Below, in pieces: positions 23,001 through 35,000 of a stretch of 64,000 nucleotides of DNA. The notes under the pieces were generated by a model that saw only the letters and a list, made by a program, of their open reading frames with translations, did no database searches and was not told where the DNA came from. A program made the position numbers and the translations under genes. Each line of letters begins with the position of its first letter. Within the stretch, counting starts at the first letter, position 1. This DNA is from Temnothorax longispinosus (Eukaryota > Arthropoda > Insecta > Hymenoptera > Formicidae). Where the stretch lies: positions 12,061,780-12,125,779 of the forward strand of contig NC_092368.1 of the NCBI RefSeq assembly GCF_030848805.1, in the 5' to 3' direction.

Positions 23001-26000
23001 CATCGAGGTATGCGAAACAAAAGTCTAATTCGCGTAAAACTTCATCTATGAAGCGTTGAAACGACTGTCCGGCGTTCTTGAGACCGAAGGTCATCACTAA
23101 GAATTCAAATAGCCCGAAAGGAGTTATGATTGCGGTCTTAGGCTGATCTTCCGGCGCTATAGGTATCTGATAATATGCGCGTATTAAGTCTACTGTCGAG
23201 AAGACTGTACAACCGTTCTACCGATGTGAGAAATCAGCAATGTGGGCTATTGGGTACCTGTCATCCTCGGTGACACGGTTGAGGCCGCGATAGTCGCCGC
23301 ATGCTCTCATATCACCGGACTTCTTCGGTACGAGGTGGAGCGGTGCTGCCCAAGGGCTGCTGGAACGTCGGCAAATTTCCTGCCGTAATCATGTCCTCGA
23401 ATTCAGCCTTGGCAATCCGGTACTTCTCGGGTGTGAGCCTGCGCATTGGCTCTGCTACCGGCGGTCCTTTGGTGATGATGTGGTGTTGCACTCCGGTTCT
23501 CACGATCTTGTCTGTTTTATTAGGCGTAGCGATTTCCTGAAACTCTCGCAATAATTCGTTATAAGGATTGTCACCATGGACTATACCTACACCTGGGGCC
23601 TTGCTACGGATAAGTTGGCACGGGCGTTGTAATCCTGTCACTCCGTCGACCAGGCGTTTCCTACAAAGGTCGACCAGTAAACCGTAATGCTTGAGAAAGT
23701 CAGCTCCAATGATGGGTTGGCTAACGTCAGCGACGAGGAAAACCCATTCAAAGTCTCGGCGTAATCCTAGGGACAGGTGAACCTTCCGTCTTCCGTACGT
23801 GGAAATGACCGTGCCATTCGCTGCGAAGAGTTGAAGTTCTGATGGTTTCTGCCCGCGTGCTCTCCAAGACCTGGGAAGGACCGAGATATCGGCCCCAGTA
23901 TCGATGAGAAACCTGGCGCCGGTTTCCTTGTCCTGGACGATCAGGCGGTTTCCGCTGTAAGGACCATCGCACGCCGCCTCCTGCGGTGGCCCACTCAGTT
24001 TTCCGCTTTGTCAGCGTCTTTAATGGCAAGTGGCTTGACCCACGCACACGGTTCCTGGCGTTCTTTCCGAACTTGGCGTGGTAGAAGCAGTATTTGGATG
24101 ACTGCGACTTATCTCGGACACGTCCACGAGACTTGCTGCGCTCGCGTCGTTTCGGACGGGCTCGACGCCCTTCGCCTTTGTCTGCGACGAGACGCTGTAA
24201 CTGTCGGGTAAGCTCGCTGACAGACGACATCAACGTGGGATCCGTAATTGATGTCGGGGTACCGGCGGCTGCACCGGCTGCGACGGCTGCGACGGCAGGA
24301 ACGGTTCTCTCCATGGCCTTGTCGGCCAATTCGGCCATTTTATCGAGAGCTACTCCCTCGACTACTGAAAGTAATTCCTGCACACGTGAAGGCATGCGCT
24401 GTAACCAAAGAGTCTGCAACACTGCTCGTCAACAGAATTATTCGTAAGTCGTCGCATCTCGCGAAGAAGGTGGGTCGGTTTCCGGTCGCCTAATTCGACG
24501 TCGGTGAGCAACTTCCTCCAACGTTTCTCGTCCGAGTCAGTGAGTCGGGAAATAATGCAATTATATTTACAAAAAAATTGCAAATTAATAAATAAATTTT
24601 ATTATACATAAAATCGCGTATGATCATGTACTTCCGTAGTTTTTGTACCGTTAAAAAATTAAATATAAAATTAATTAATTAAATAAATATTTATAAACAT
24701 AAAAACTAAAATTCGTAAATGTAATGTATAGAAATTCCCGTTCTGGCCAATATGTTTTTTTATCTAGAAAAAAAGTCATATTAAAAACATTAACTTTGGC
24801 ATAATATTTTTTAATATTTAAATGCATAATAATAGTAAAATATTAACTATCAAGAAAAAAAGGTAGTTTATAGTGTTCTTTTTACTCTTATTAAATTTGC
24901 CAAATCACGAGCACCAAAAGAGGGATATTGGATTAAAATAAAAACAATTTATTATACAAATAATGCACACGGTTAATGTTTCGACTATAGTTAGTCTTCT
25001 TCAGAACGAATTATTACGAAAGAAGAAGATAATAAATATCAAGAAACATGATAATTAATGTTCATTTTAACATACTAAAACATTAAACATTAGTCTAAAC
25101 TAAGTTATTAAACAATCACCTATCAATATAAACAAAATAAACAAATAATCTAATTGAATCACAAATATAAAAACGCCGGAATAATCGAATGAAACCATGG
25201 CAAGATAAATTTATATTGATATTGAGAAGTGGTAAAATCTCTTCCGTCAGGAAGAGAATGTAAAAAATTATTAACGGGGGTATTTTGATTTAAAAGATCT
25301 TAAAATATATATTTTGCAGGAATTTTTTATAGGGAAACGAAGAAAGTGAATAACATTAAACCTTGTATGTTCATTTCACCTTATTTTAAAATTTTATTTT
25401 TATTTTTTAAGTAACAAAAATGCTTTTCCTTTCTATTATATTATAGGTATTCTGGAAGGTATAAATGACAGACGGTGTAAATAATTCTAGCTGTTCTATA
25501 AGTATCTGAAACGCAAAAAGCCAAAATTTTTTTATTCAGAAGAAGTATATGTGGCTATCGTCTGAACTAAAACTAAACCAATATTTCCATTCTAGGCAGC
25601 CTTTTTATCAAAAATATTATTAATCAATATTAAATAAACAATTTACGGTCTGAGCTTGGATTTTATAGTAACCTAATAATATTTTTTATATACTATATTT
25701 ACATATTTTTTTCAACCTTAATAAACTACGCGCCGACTAAGGGCCAAAGCACATATGACAATCGTAGTCGTGGACGTAAGTAACGCACAAGCTTTTGCGT
25801 ATCCTAATTTGTCAGGTCGAGGACTACGACTGTCGTATATCGCTACGCCATGTTATGTGCTTTGGCTCTCACTTGTCAGACTTATAACACAGCTTCTATT
25901 GGAGTAGTAAAAACCCCTCACTCCCATCTAATTAAATCGATTTAAATAATAGTAAAGTATTTACTACTCCAACAAGAGCTGTGTTGTAAGTCTGACAAGT

Positions 26001-29000
26001 TATGTCGGCGCGCAGTTTATTAAGGTTGGAAAAAATATACGTGTAGTACACAAAAAATATTATTAGGCTATTAAGGTCCAAGCTCGGACCGTAAACGGCT
26101 TATTTAATATTGATTGATTGTATAACGGTCATAAAACAGGGGGTCTTATTTCTCTTATATTATTAAAAGAAGTATAACTTTTTTTAAAATTTTGTTAGTA
26201 TTTTATTAAAAGAAAAAACTAATAAACGTATAATGTTTATTCTAGTTCAGACAATAACCACACTTATTCTGAATAAGAAAATTTTTTGTTTTTGGGTTTC
26301 TGATACCTATAGAACAGCCAGAATCATTTACTCCGTCTGTCATTTACACCTTCTAATGATTAGGATATAACATAGAAAAAAATAGCATTTTTCTTACTTA
26401 AAAAATAAAAATAAATTCTTAAAATAAGGTTAAATAAGAACATGCAAAGTTTAACAATATTCGCTTTCTTTGTTCCGCTATAAAAAAGTCCTATGTATAA
26501 AAAATACTTATTTTTAAGACCTTTCAAACCAGAATACGCCCTTAATTTATTGTTTGTTATTAATATATTGTTATTAATTATATATATACATATAAGTATT
26601 AGAAAGCATATAATATAAAATAATTTCAATATTCAAATTATTGTAATAATAATAAAAAAATCAATTATTTACATTTTCTTCTGTGTGTGTATGCGTGATG
26701 TTATTGACAATATTTTCTTTGCACGTTTACATTCTTTTTACAGATTTTTTACACGCTTAATTTTCACAAGTGTGATGTCAAATACAGACAAGATTTTTGT
26801 TTATCTGTTATAAGCGTTATTTCGAATGCAAGATTTTAATAATCAAACGTTTTTAATAATCAAACATTTTCAAACTGCAAACGAGGAACAAGCAATATCA
26901 TCTACACAGCATGTAGCCTTAAAATACTATGATCTTTTCTAGCAGCACTAGCGTATAATTTGTCCGCCGACATTACGAATTTCTTCTGCAGCAACACATA
27001 AAATGTTGAACAGTTTCCTCGAATGGTTGTAACAACGTCTGTATGTCCTTGCATTATTAATTCATTAAGGTATTGTTCACATTCTCATTCTAAAATAATA
27101 ATCCTATTAAAAAATGTTTGAGTGTCAATACCCTTGCGGTACGCGTTTTCGAGAAATACTTGTGTAAAGTACGCGATTTGATGAATTTTTCGCTCGGTTC
27201 AGGAATGACAGAAGAGGAGAGGGGTCAGTTATTACTTGGCAACGCCGCATGAGTTCTCACGCGTGAAGTTAACTTCTTATTTTTTAGTTGTTATATGTAA
27301 AATTTTGTATATAAACAATGAAGGGTCAAAGCACATAACATGGCGTAGCGATATACGACGGTCGTAGTCCCCGACCTGACAGATCAGGATACGCCAAAGC
27401 TTGTGCGTTACTTACGTCCACGACTACGACTGTCATATGTGCTTTGGCCCTAACTTTAGTAAAATAAATTTTTCTTTTTAAGCATGAATACAAGTTGAAC
27501 ACGACTGGAGCCGGAGAAGGTTTTTAAAAATAGGTATTTTTCAGAAATTTTTAATTAGGTGAACGAAGAAAGCAAATCCTTTCTAAAAAAAGGCATGTTA
27601 AGTCGATACTCGCATATCTCGGTTTTTTGTTGCCGCTTTTCCGCGATGCCAATTGGTTCTCTCGCTACGCTTACTTCATTTGCAGCTGTCATCGTATATT
27701 TTGACAGTTGTGTGTATCAAGAAGTTAATAGTGTAATAATAATTGCATAATGTTAAAGCTAAATAGCGCGCGCGAAGCGCGCGTCTGTGGTGTCTAGTAA
27801 CGTTAAACTTTGCATGTTCTTTAAATCTTATTTTAAGAATATATTTTTATTTTTTAAGTAAGAAAAATATTCTTCTTATCTATGTTATATCTTGATCCCT
27901 AAAAGACGTAAATGAGAGATGAAGTAAATGATTCTAGCTGTTCTAAATATCAGAAATGTAAAAACCAAAAACTTTCTTATTCAAAATAAGTGATGGCTAT
28001 CGTCTGTGTGAACTAGAATAAACATAGTTTATTTGTTTTTTCTTTTAATAAAATACTAATAAAATTTTGAAAAAAGTTATAATATTTTTAATAAAAAAGC
28101 CGCTTTTACACACACAGAATAGAAATATTGATTTAATTCTAGTTTAGACAATAGCCACACTTCTGCAGAATAAGAAAATTTTAGCTTTTTGTGTTTCAGA
28201 TACCTAGAACAGCTAGAATTATTTACACCGTCTGTCATTTATAGTGACCAGGATATAACAGAAAAGAAGAGCATTTTTGTTACTTAAATAAAAATAAAAT
28301 TTTAAAATAAGGTGAAGAGAACATGCAAAGTTTAACGTTATTCACTTTCTTTGTTTCCTTACAAAAAATTTCTGAAAAATATCTTTTAAATATATTTTAA
28401 ATCAGAATACCCCCGTTAATAATTGTTTACATTCTCTTCCTGACGGAAGAGATTTTATCACCTCTCAATATAAATATAAAATTTATCTTGTCATGGTTTC
28501 ATTTGATTACTCCGGCGTTTTTATATTTGTGATTCAATTAGATTATTATTTATTTTGTTTATATTATTAGGAAATTGTTTAATGTTTTAGTATGTTAACT
28601 TAAACATTATCATGTTTTAATATTTATCGGAATTTACGTTGCGACTCTCAGAAACTTGTTATTTTATTCTTTTGACGCACTTAACATGTAAGTTCTCACG
28701 ATGTACTTACGATATGTCTCCCACTTTTTCATATTTTATATCTGACATACTTATATTGACATATTATTCGTTCTAGCGTGGCGTTCGCATGATGTGGTTT
28801 GGGCGCAACGTCTTGCGACGCATGATTTATTGTTGCGTATAATTATGTATAATCTCACTTGAGAAGGACCCAATCGGGGTCGAAACGTTGTGAGACGAAT
28901 AAATAGAAATTGGCCAGTTGAGTCGCTTAATCTCGATTATTTTAATATTTATCTTCTTCTTTTATATTCATAGTAATCCGTTCCAAAAAAAACTAATTAT

Positions 29001-32000
29001 AATAAGTACAGTCGAAATGTTACCCATGTGTATTGTTTATTTAATAAAGTGTTTTTATTTTTATCCAATATTCTTTTGTTGTTGCTTGTAATTTAGCCGT
29101 AATTTGGCCAATTGAACATGCATAGGTAAAATAAATTTAATAAGAGTAAAAGAACATTATAAACTACAATTATTTCTCATAATTAATAATATAATTATTG
29201 GTATGCATTTAAATATTACATGTAAATATTATTATGCTAAAGTAAAGGCTTTTAATGTAAGATTTTTTTAGATAGAAAAGCATATGTATAGAACCGTGAT
29301 TTTTATGCATTACATTTGCGAATTTTAATTTTTAAGTTTATAAATATTTATTTATTTAATTATATTTGCAATCTTTATATATTTATAAATTTCTAATATA
29401 TATACATATATATATTTATTTAAAAATATAAAAATTAAAATTTGTAAATATAAACGGAAATGTAACGTATAGCGCATCGTCAATTTGCCAACTCGAGACT
29501 CGGCACTCGGCGAGACACGAGACACGAAACGCGAAACCCGAAATGCGTGACATCGTGGTATAGCCGGCGCGTGCTAACGGCAACGCCGCGCCGGCAACGT
29601 CACAGCTCAAGAGAGAAGGAGACAGCAGATCGTATGTCTGTCCTTCTCTCCCCGCTCGAAGCTTGCCGAGTGCCGAGCGTACACGGACAGAAGAGGGGTT
29701 TGCGCGACCAGCATATCCCCTCCATCTGAGTAGTTCGGACACGAATCATAGCACGGACACAAACCATGTGTGTACCGTTACCGAGCGTAACGACGTAGTT
29801 GACGTCCACTTTCTCAGGCGGCGCGTCAGTATACGTCCGCTGGAACGGAATGATCCCGGTGGCCGCTCTCAGGTTTCTCTCTGGTATTGCTCTTTGTATA
29901 AAATAACTGTTTCAAGCGTAATATTATTTATTTATTTGTATATACGGCGTTATATCTTTGTTTTTACCTTGTTTTAGACCGCACTTGAAAAGGGCTCGAA
30001 CTAAGAGCCGAAACGTTGTGCTATTTTGTACATTTATGCCAGTTAATCGAGGAATAAATCAATACTTGCTGTTTAATCACTGGCGGACGAAATTAATTTT
30101 CTATATTCTTTAGTTCCTTCTACCCCTATTTCATATATAATTCTTTAAGATTCGGTCAATTATTTCCGAAAAATTGGAAAAATTTCGTAACTGGTTTCCA
30201 AAAAAATTAGTAACGAAAAATTATATACTTTATAGCAATCCCCGGAAAATTCTACCCCTACTTCATATACAATTCTTTAAGATTCGGTCAATTATTTCCG
30301 AAAAAATTGGAAAAATTTCGGAACCGGTTTCCAAAAAGATCGGTAACGTAAAACTATAGCACACCCCGAAAATTCTACCCCCGTTTCATATACAATTCTT
30401 TGAGATTCGGTCAATTATTTCTCGAAAATTTGAAAAAATTAGAAAAACCGGTTTCCAGAAAATCGGTAACGAAAAACTATACACATCATGGCACTCTCCG
30501 GAAAATTCTACCCCTGTTTCATATAATTTTGGTAAAAATTCGGTCCACTAACGAATGAGTAGTTCGCGGACAGACGGACGGACAGACAGACAAACAGTCG
30601 GGTTTTATATAATAGTATAAAGTACGATATTATTGCTGTTATAGGGATTAGTTTGTACATAAATTGATTCTATTATATTATCAAAGTCTTATGCCACATC
30701 TAGGAATATGTAACAATTTTATATTAAAAATAAAGAACTATATATTAATTAGATTATTTATTTGAATTAATTTTTTCTTTTTTGTAGTTACCATGCAGTA
30801 AGTTAAGTGATAAGGATCGAGCTGCCATTACCGCAAAGCAACTTTCTGATTTTTTGCATCTGTATAACAGAGAAACAGATCTTTACGAAGACACCGTAGA
30901 TCGGCCTCGTACTGTTCCTAATAAACTTTTCCAAAAGTTTCTAGCTGCCGCAAGGTATACATATACGTTGAATAGTTTTTAAAGCATAGTCGCATTCCTC
31001 GATCCATTGTGGAATTACACAAAAGGAAAACCGTTACTTTTTCATTAAAGTACAGAACAGCATCTGTATTTTAAGGGGATCCTAAACCAAAGGCCGACGG
31101 GAAAGCACCCTCGTCTAAACGGAATTAAAAATGGCGATAATTTCGATCGTTTTCTATGTTGCCGGCTTATATCTGTTCAGACAAAGATATTAGAGTCCCT
31201 CTATTATCGAGTCTGTCCATACAGTAGCAACTTTTGATTGGTTCGCCATTTCTTGGCAAAAGCAAGGGAAACAGAAAGAGAAAGAGATATAAGAGAGAGA
31301 AAGAGAAAGCGATATGAATGTATAGAGATCCTCAGAAAAACCGTTATATAACGATCTCTGATTGGCCCCGTTGTTTGGGGTCTAACCGGAAGTGTAAGAG
31401 AGAAAAATATATAAAGCTAACCAAGAAATCCTAGCCGACCTAGCCATAAGTGTACGTCAAAACTGGAGCTTGGAATACCCGAGTATCCAGGGATTCATCC
31501 TCTCGCCCGCTTACCCGTTGTATACAAATCTGAACAGGTTCCGCGGGTACTCAGAGATACTTCGAGTTAGGTTAGGTTAGGTACCTATACGATTCCGGTA
31601 TCCGAATTATGCGGGTACCTGCGGAACCGGCCCAGATCCATACAACGGTAACAGACAAGCGGGCGGGTACCCGGATACCTGGTTATCCGGTTCTTTTTCC
31701 AAGCTCTAATATTTATTCAACAATCAAAATAAACCGCCATCAAAAACGTCATTTTCGTTTTGACCTCACGACCTCATTGTCTGATCTCTGATGGTTAAGG
31801 ATTTCAAATCTCTATTCTTCTTCGTATTATTAATGGCTCACATATTTCCTTCTCGGATAGCATATCGGCCACTCAAATATCTATGAATGTACATCGCTTT
31901 TTTTTTCTCTTATATCCTTCTCTCTCGTAGAATTTTGCCAGAAGCAAGTTATCTAAACTCTGATTATATAGAGGGGCTATAAAGGATATAGACAAGGATA

Positions 32001-35000
32001 GACTAGAGCCAACACATGCCCGCTGGGTATCACATACGCATTAATACGCACCGCCGCCATTTTATCTATGGCCGTCACAGTTTTTTCATAGCCAAAGTCC
32101 AAAGTTAGCGATCTAGTTAAGCACAATATAACCAGTAGAGGAAAGTGGGGTAATAGTGCCTACCTAAAATAAATCTGTTAATACAAAATGGTTTTTATAG
32201 TAACAATTAATTTAAGGGGTAACATTACTCCAGAGGCCTAAAAATAGAAGAATTTTTTGTGGTAAAAAAAGGAAGTAAATCAAAAATCTATTTAAAGGAC
32301 TTTATTGTACATGTCTTAAAGTGTATGAAACAATTTTTTATTTTTTAAATGGCGCGGCGATGGAGTCTTGTAAAAGTAAGCGTTTCTTTGCGGAATTTGC
32401 TTCGGGGCTTGCAGCATAAGTGCCGCAAATTTTGACCTGGAACAAAAAACCAAAATTTTTCATAATTTGCATGATAATAGCTAGAGAAATACGTAGGGAA
32501 TTCTTAAAATATCGTTTTTCATAGAAATGACAAGCATTTGAAGAAAAAGTTGTTTGAAAGTTTCAATTAACTTTTTTTCAAATGCTTGCTATTTTTATAA
32601 AAAGCAATATTTAAAAAATTTCCTACGTATTTCTCTAGCTATTATCATGCAGATTATGAAAATTTTTGGTTTTTTGTTCCAGGTCAAAATTTGCGGCATT
32701 TATGCTGCAAGCCCCGGAGCAGCTCCCGCAAGGAAACGCTTACGTTTACTAGGCTCCGCTATTTAAAAATTAAAAAATTGTTTTATACACTTTAAGACAT
32801 GTACAATAAAGTCCTTTAAATAGATTTTTTTATTTACTGTTTCTTTCTTAACCACAAAAAATTCTTCTATTTTTGGGACTCTGTGGAGTGGTGTTATCCC
32901 TTAAATGCAGCTAAATGGAATTAAATGGAACCTTTAAACGTTTGTCTACAACCATGTGAACTTATACTTAATAATAATTTTGTTGTTAAATATTTTATTC
33001 AGCAATATTTAGGACAATGCAAAATCGGGCAAAAATGAAAGTAGCGACTAATAGTGCGCAGTTTCAAAATTACCAAAATTTGTGTCTGCAGCGGATAAAT
33101 TTCGAACGTTTCTGCTTAAATCATTAGTTTTAAGTACAGTTAATGTGAGTGATGATAAATAATTAAAAATTAAACGCGAAACTTTAAAAATGGAAAGACA
33201 TTAAAAAAATTTTTTTTCGAGTAGAACTGACTCATGGCTTCAACACACAATTAATTCGACATAAATATATATAAATTCGAATATAAATAAACTATTATAT
33301 ATAAAATCGACATAAATAAAAGCGCACTATTCCCCGATGTGAAATTCCGGGACAATTTTGTCAATTACTCGTGAACTGCAAATGAAATTATGGGACCAAC
33401 GCGGCAAAAGGTTCCCAAGGAATCGTATTTCACTATGTTATACCAATTACAGTGACAAATAAAAATTGCCCACTTACGAGCTTAACTCGTGTCGTGTCAA
33501 AATAGTAAGGAAACGGGCGCGTTTTCTTTTTCGCTTCCTCTGTTCAAACGAAGCTTTGAGCTGGGATAAAATGTATCTATATTATCTAGAATTGACGTAA
33601 GCTTTGAAATTTTGCCACTCACGTGTCGTCAACTATCGTCACAGTCTCAAACTTGAGGTGCGCACTATTACCCACTGCGTCCTATTTCCCTACTTCCCCC
33701 TATATGTTCACTCAACCCTTTTTTGTGGTTTGCGCCGATCTGTAATCTGTACTGCGCATCAACATTATTTTGGCGGGGACCAATCAGAACATTTTTGTAT
33801 GTGTATTGTGTGGTAGTGCAAAGTCGGTGTAATGCCACAAACGCTAAGTGATTTTCGTACGTTTGAGGTTTGAGGTGAAATATCGGAAAATCAGTGTGAC
33901 GCGCAGAAACGCTTGCATATTGAGGAAAATTTTGGATAATTTTGATCAGATTTTCCAAGCTGAATAAAAGCCTGAAAATCGGGGCCCGTTCAACCGTTGA
34001 TACGCCGATGATCCAACCAAAATAATGGCGGAAAATCGGAAACCAATAGATCAAAGGTGCCGACAGAGAGTGAGCATACTGGTTATACTGGGAGCTTTCC
34101 AGGAAGCGACACAAGTCGACACAAGTATCGTTTCATCTTCGTTACTCATTGGCAAAAAAGAAAGATAGAACGATGCTTGTGTCGACTTGTGTCGCTTGCT
34201 AGAAAGCTCCTACTGTGATTATAAGTATTAGACATCTGTGTACCTACATTGCATGATAATAGCTTTAATGCGCATAACTTTTTTGTTAGAGGTCTAAGAG
34301 CCACCGCACAAGACTCTCGTATGATCACGTAGCGTAACGTAACGTGAGCCAACGCACAAGAAACGTATTGGTTACGGCCGTTACGGCGTTATACGTTTCT
34401 TGTGCGTTGATCTACGTTACGTTACCATGCGAGAGCTTATGCGAAAGCTCTAATCGATACGTTTCTTGTGCGTTGGCTCACGTTACGTTACGCTACAAGA
34501 TCATACGAAAGTCTTGTGCGGTGGCTCTAAGTCTAATTCTGAGAACGGTATGGTATTTCTTAATTGATGTAGGGAGCTTTCCAGCAAGCGATACAAGTCG
34601 ACACAAGCATCGTTCTATCTTTCTTTTTTGGTAACAAAGATAAAACGATACTTGTGTCGATTTGTGTCGCTTGCTGGAAAGCTCCCATAATCCACTGTTT
34701 GTGAAGGTTTCATTTTGTAACAACAAATTGGTAGAATTTTTATAGGAAGCAGTCACAATGTTGATGTCTTATTATCTGTATTTCTGAAATTATTTTTGTT
34801 CTCATTGTCAGTATAAGGCTGCGGTCCACTTGACGCTACAAATGCTTCGAAGCATTCCTCTTCTCTTTTCTTTCAATAAAAAAAGAAGGAGAAGAAGAAC
34901 GCTCCAAAGCATTTGTAGTGTCAAGTGGACCGCAGTCTAAAATCGCCCTTTGTGGAAAGCATTAGTGCATATACTTTAACTTTGGAAAAGGATTTTTATA

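Larger units (their letters stand above)
19640..24555 (-). mobile_element. Gypsy-type LTR retrotransposon, 5' truncated
   Basis: On the minus strand the order is gag, protease, reverse transcriptase, RNase H, integrase, polypurine tract, 3' LTR, the standard Ty3/Gypsy order. It is broken by an in-frame stop, frameshifts, and a transposon in the integrase. At about 24552 gag stops abruptly against AT-rich inverted-repeat DNA. No 5' LTR or primer-binding site is found, so it is truncated or split from its 5' end. Confidence 0.9.
24650..29380. mobile_element. nested inverted-repeat complex, about 4.7 kb
   Basis: The outer arms (24650-25275 and 28440-29380) are reverse complements. Landmarks are AATACCCCCGTTAAT, TCTCTTCCTGACGGAAGAG and ATTCTAGCTGTTCTA. 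A module of about 350 bp carrying AATTATTTACACCGTCTGTCATTTA-like text occurs four times in alternating orientation (about 25300-25620, 26100-26520, 27500-28050 and 28090-28440). This gives two inner palindromes centred near 25870 and 28065. Boundaries are approximate. No intact transposase was recognised. Confidence 0.65.
10116..30787. other. TTLL5 intron, about 20.7 kb, transposon-filled
   Basis: The donor GTACGT at 10116 and the acceptor TTTGTAG ending at 30787 bound this intron. The exons on both sides are phase 0 and read into each other with TTLL5-like protein. The contents are listed separately: fold-back elements, a 28S fragment, Penelope, Gypsy, and inverted-repeat nests. Confidence 0.8.

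Noticed and set aside
29416..29977. Three overlapping open frames of 60-108 codons in GC-richer DNA
   Set aside because: No family motif, mutual overlap on both strands, and no splice-site support; consistent with base composition.
31567..31581. Telomere or internal telomeric array
   Set aside because: Only three TTAGG units, placed at the centre of a hairpin MITE.
33668..34114. 148-codon minus-strand ORF
   Set aside because: Its N-terminal part is MITE sequence and the rest has no recognisable motif.
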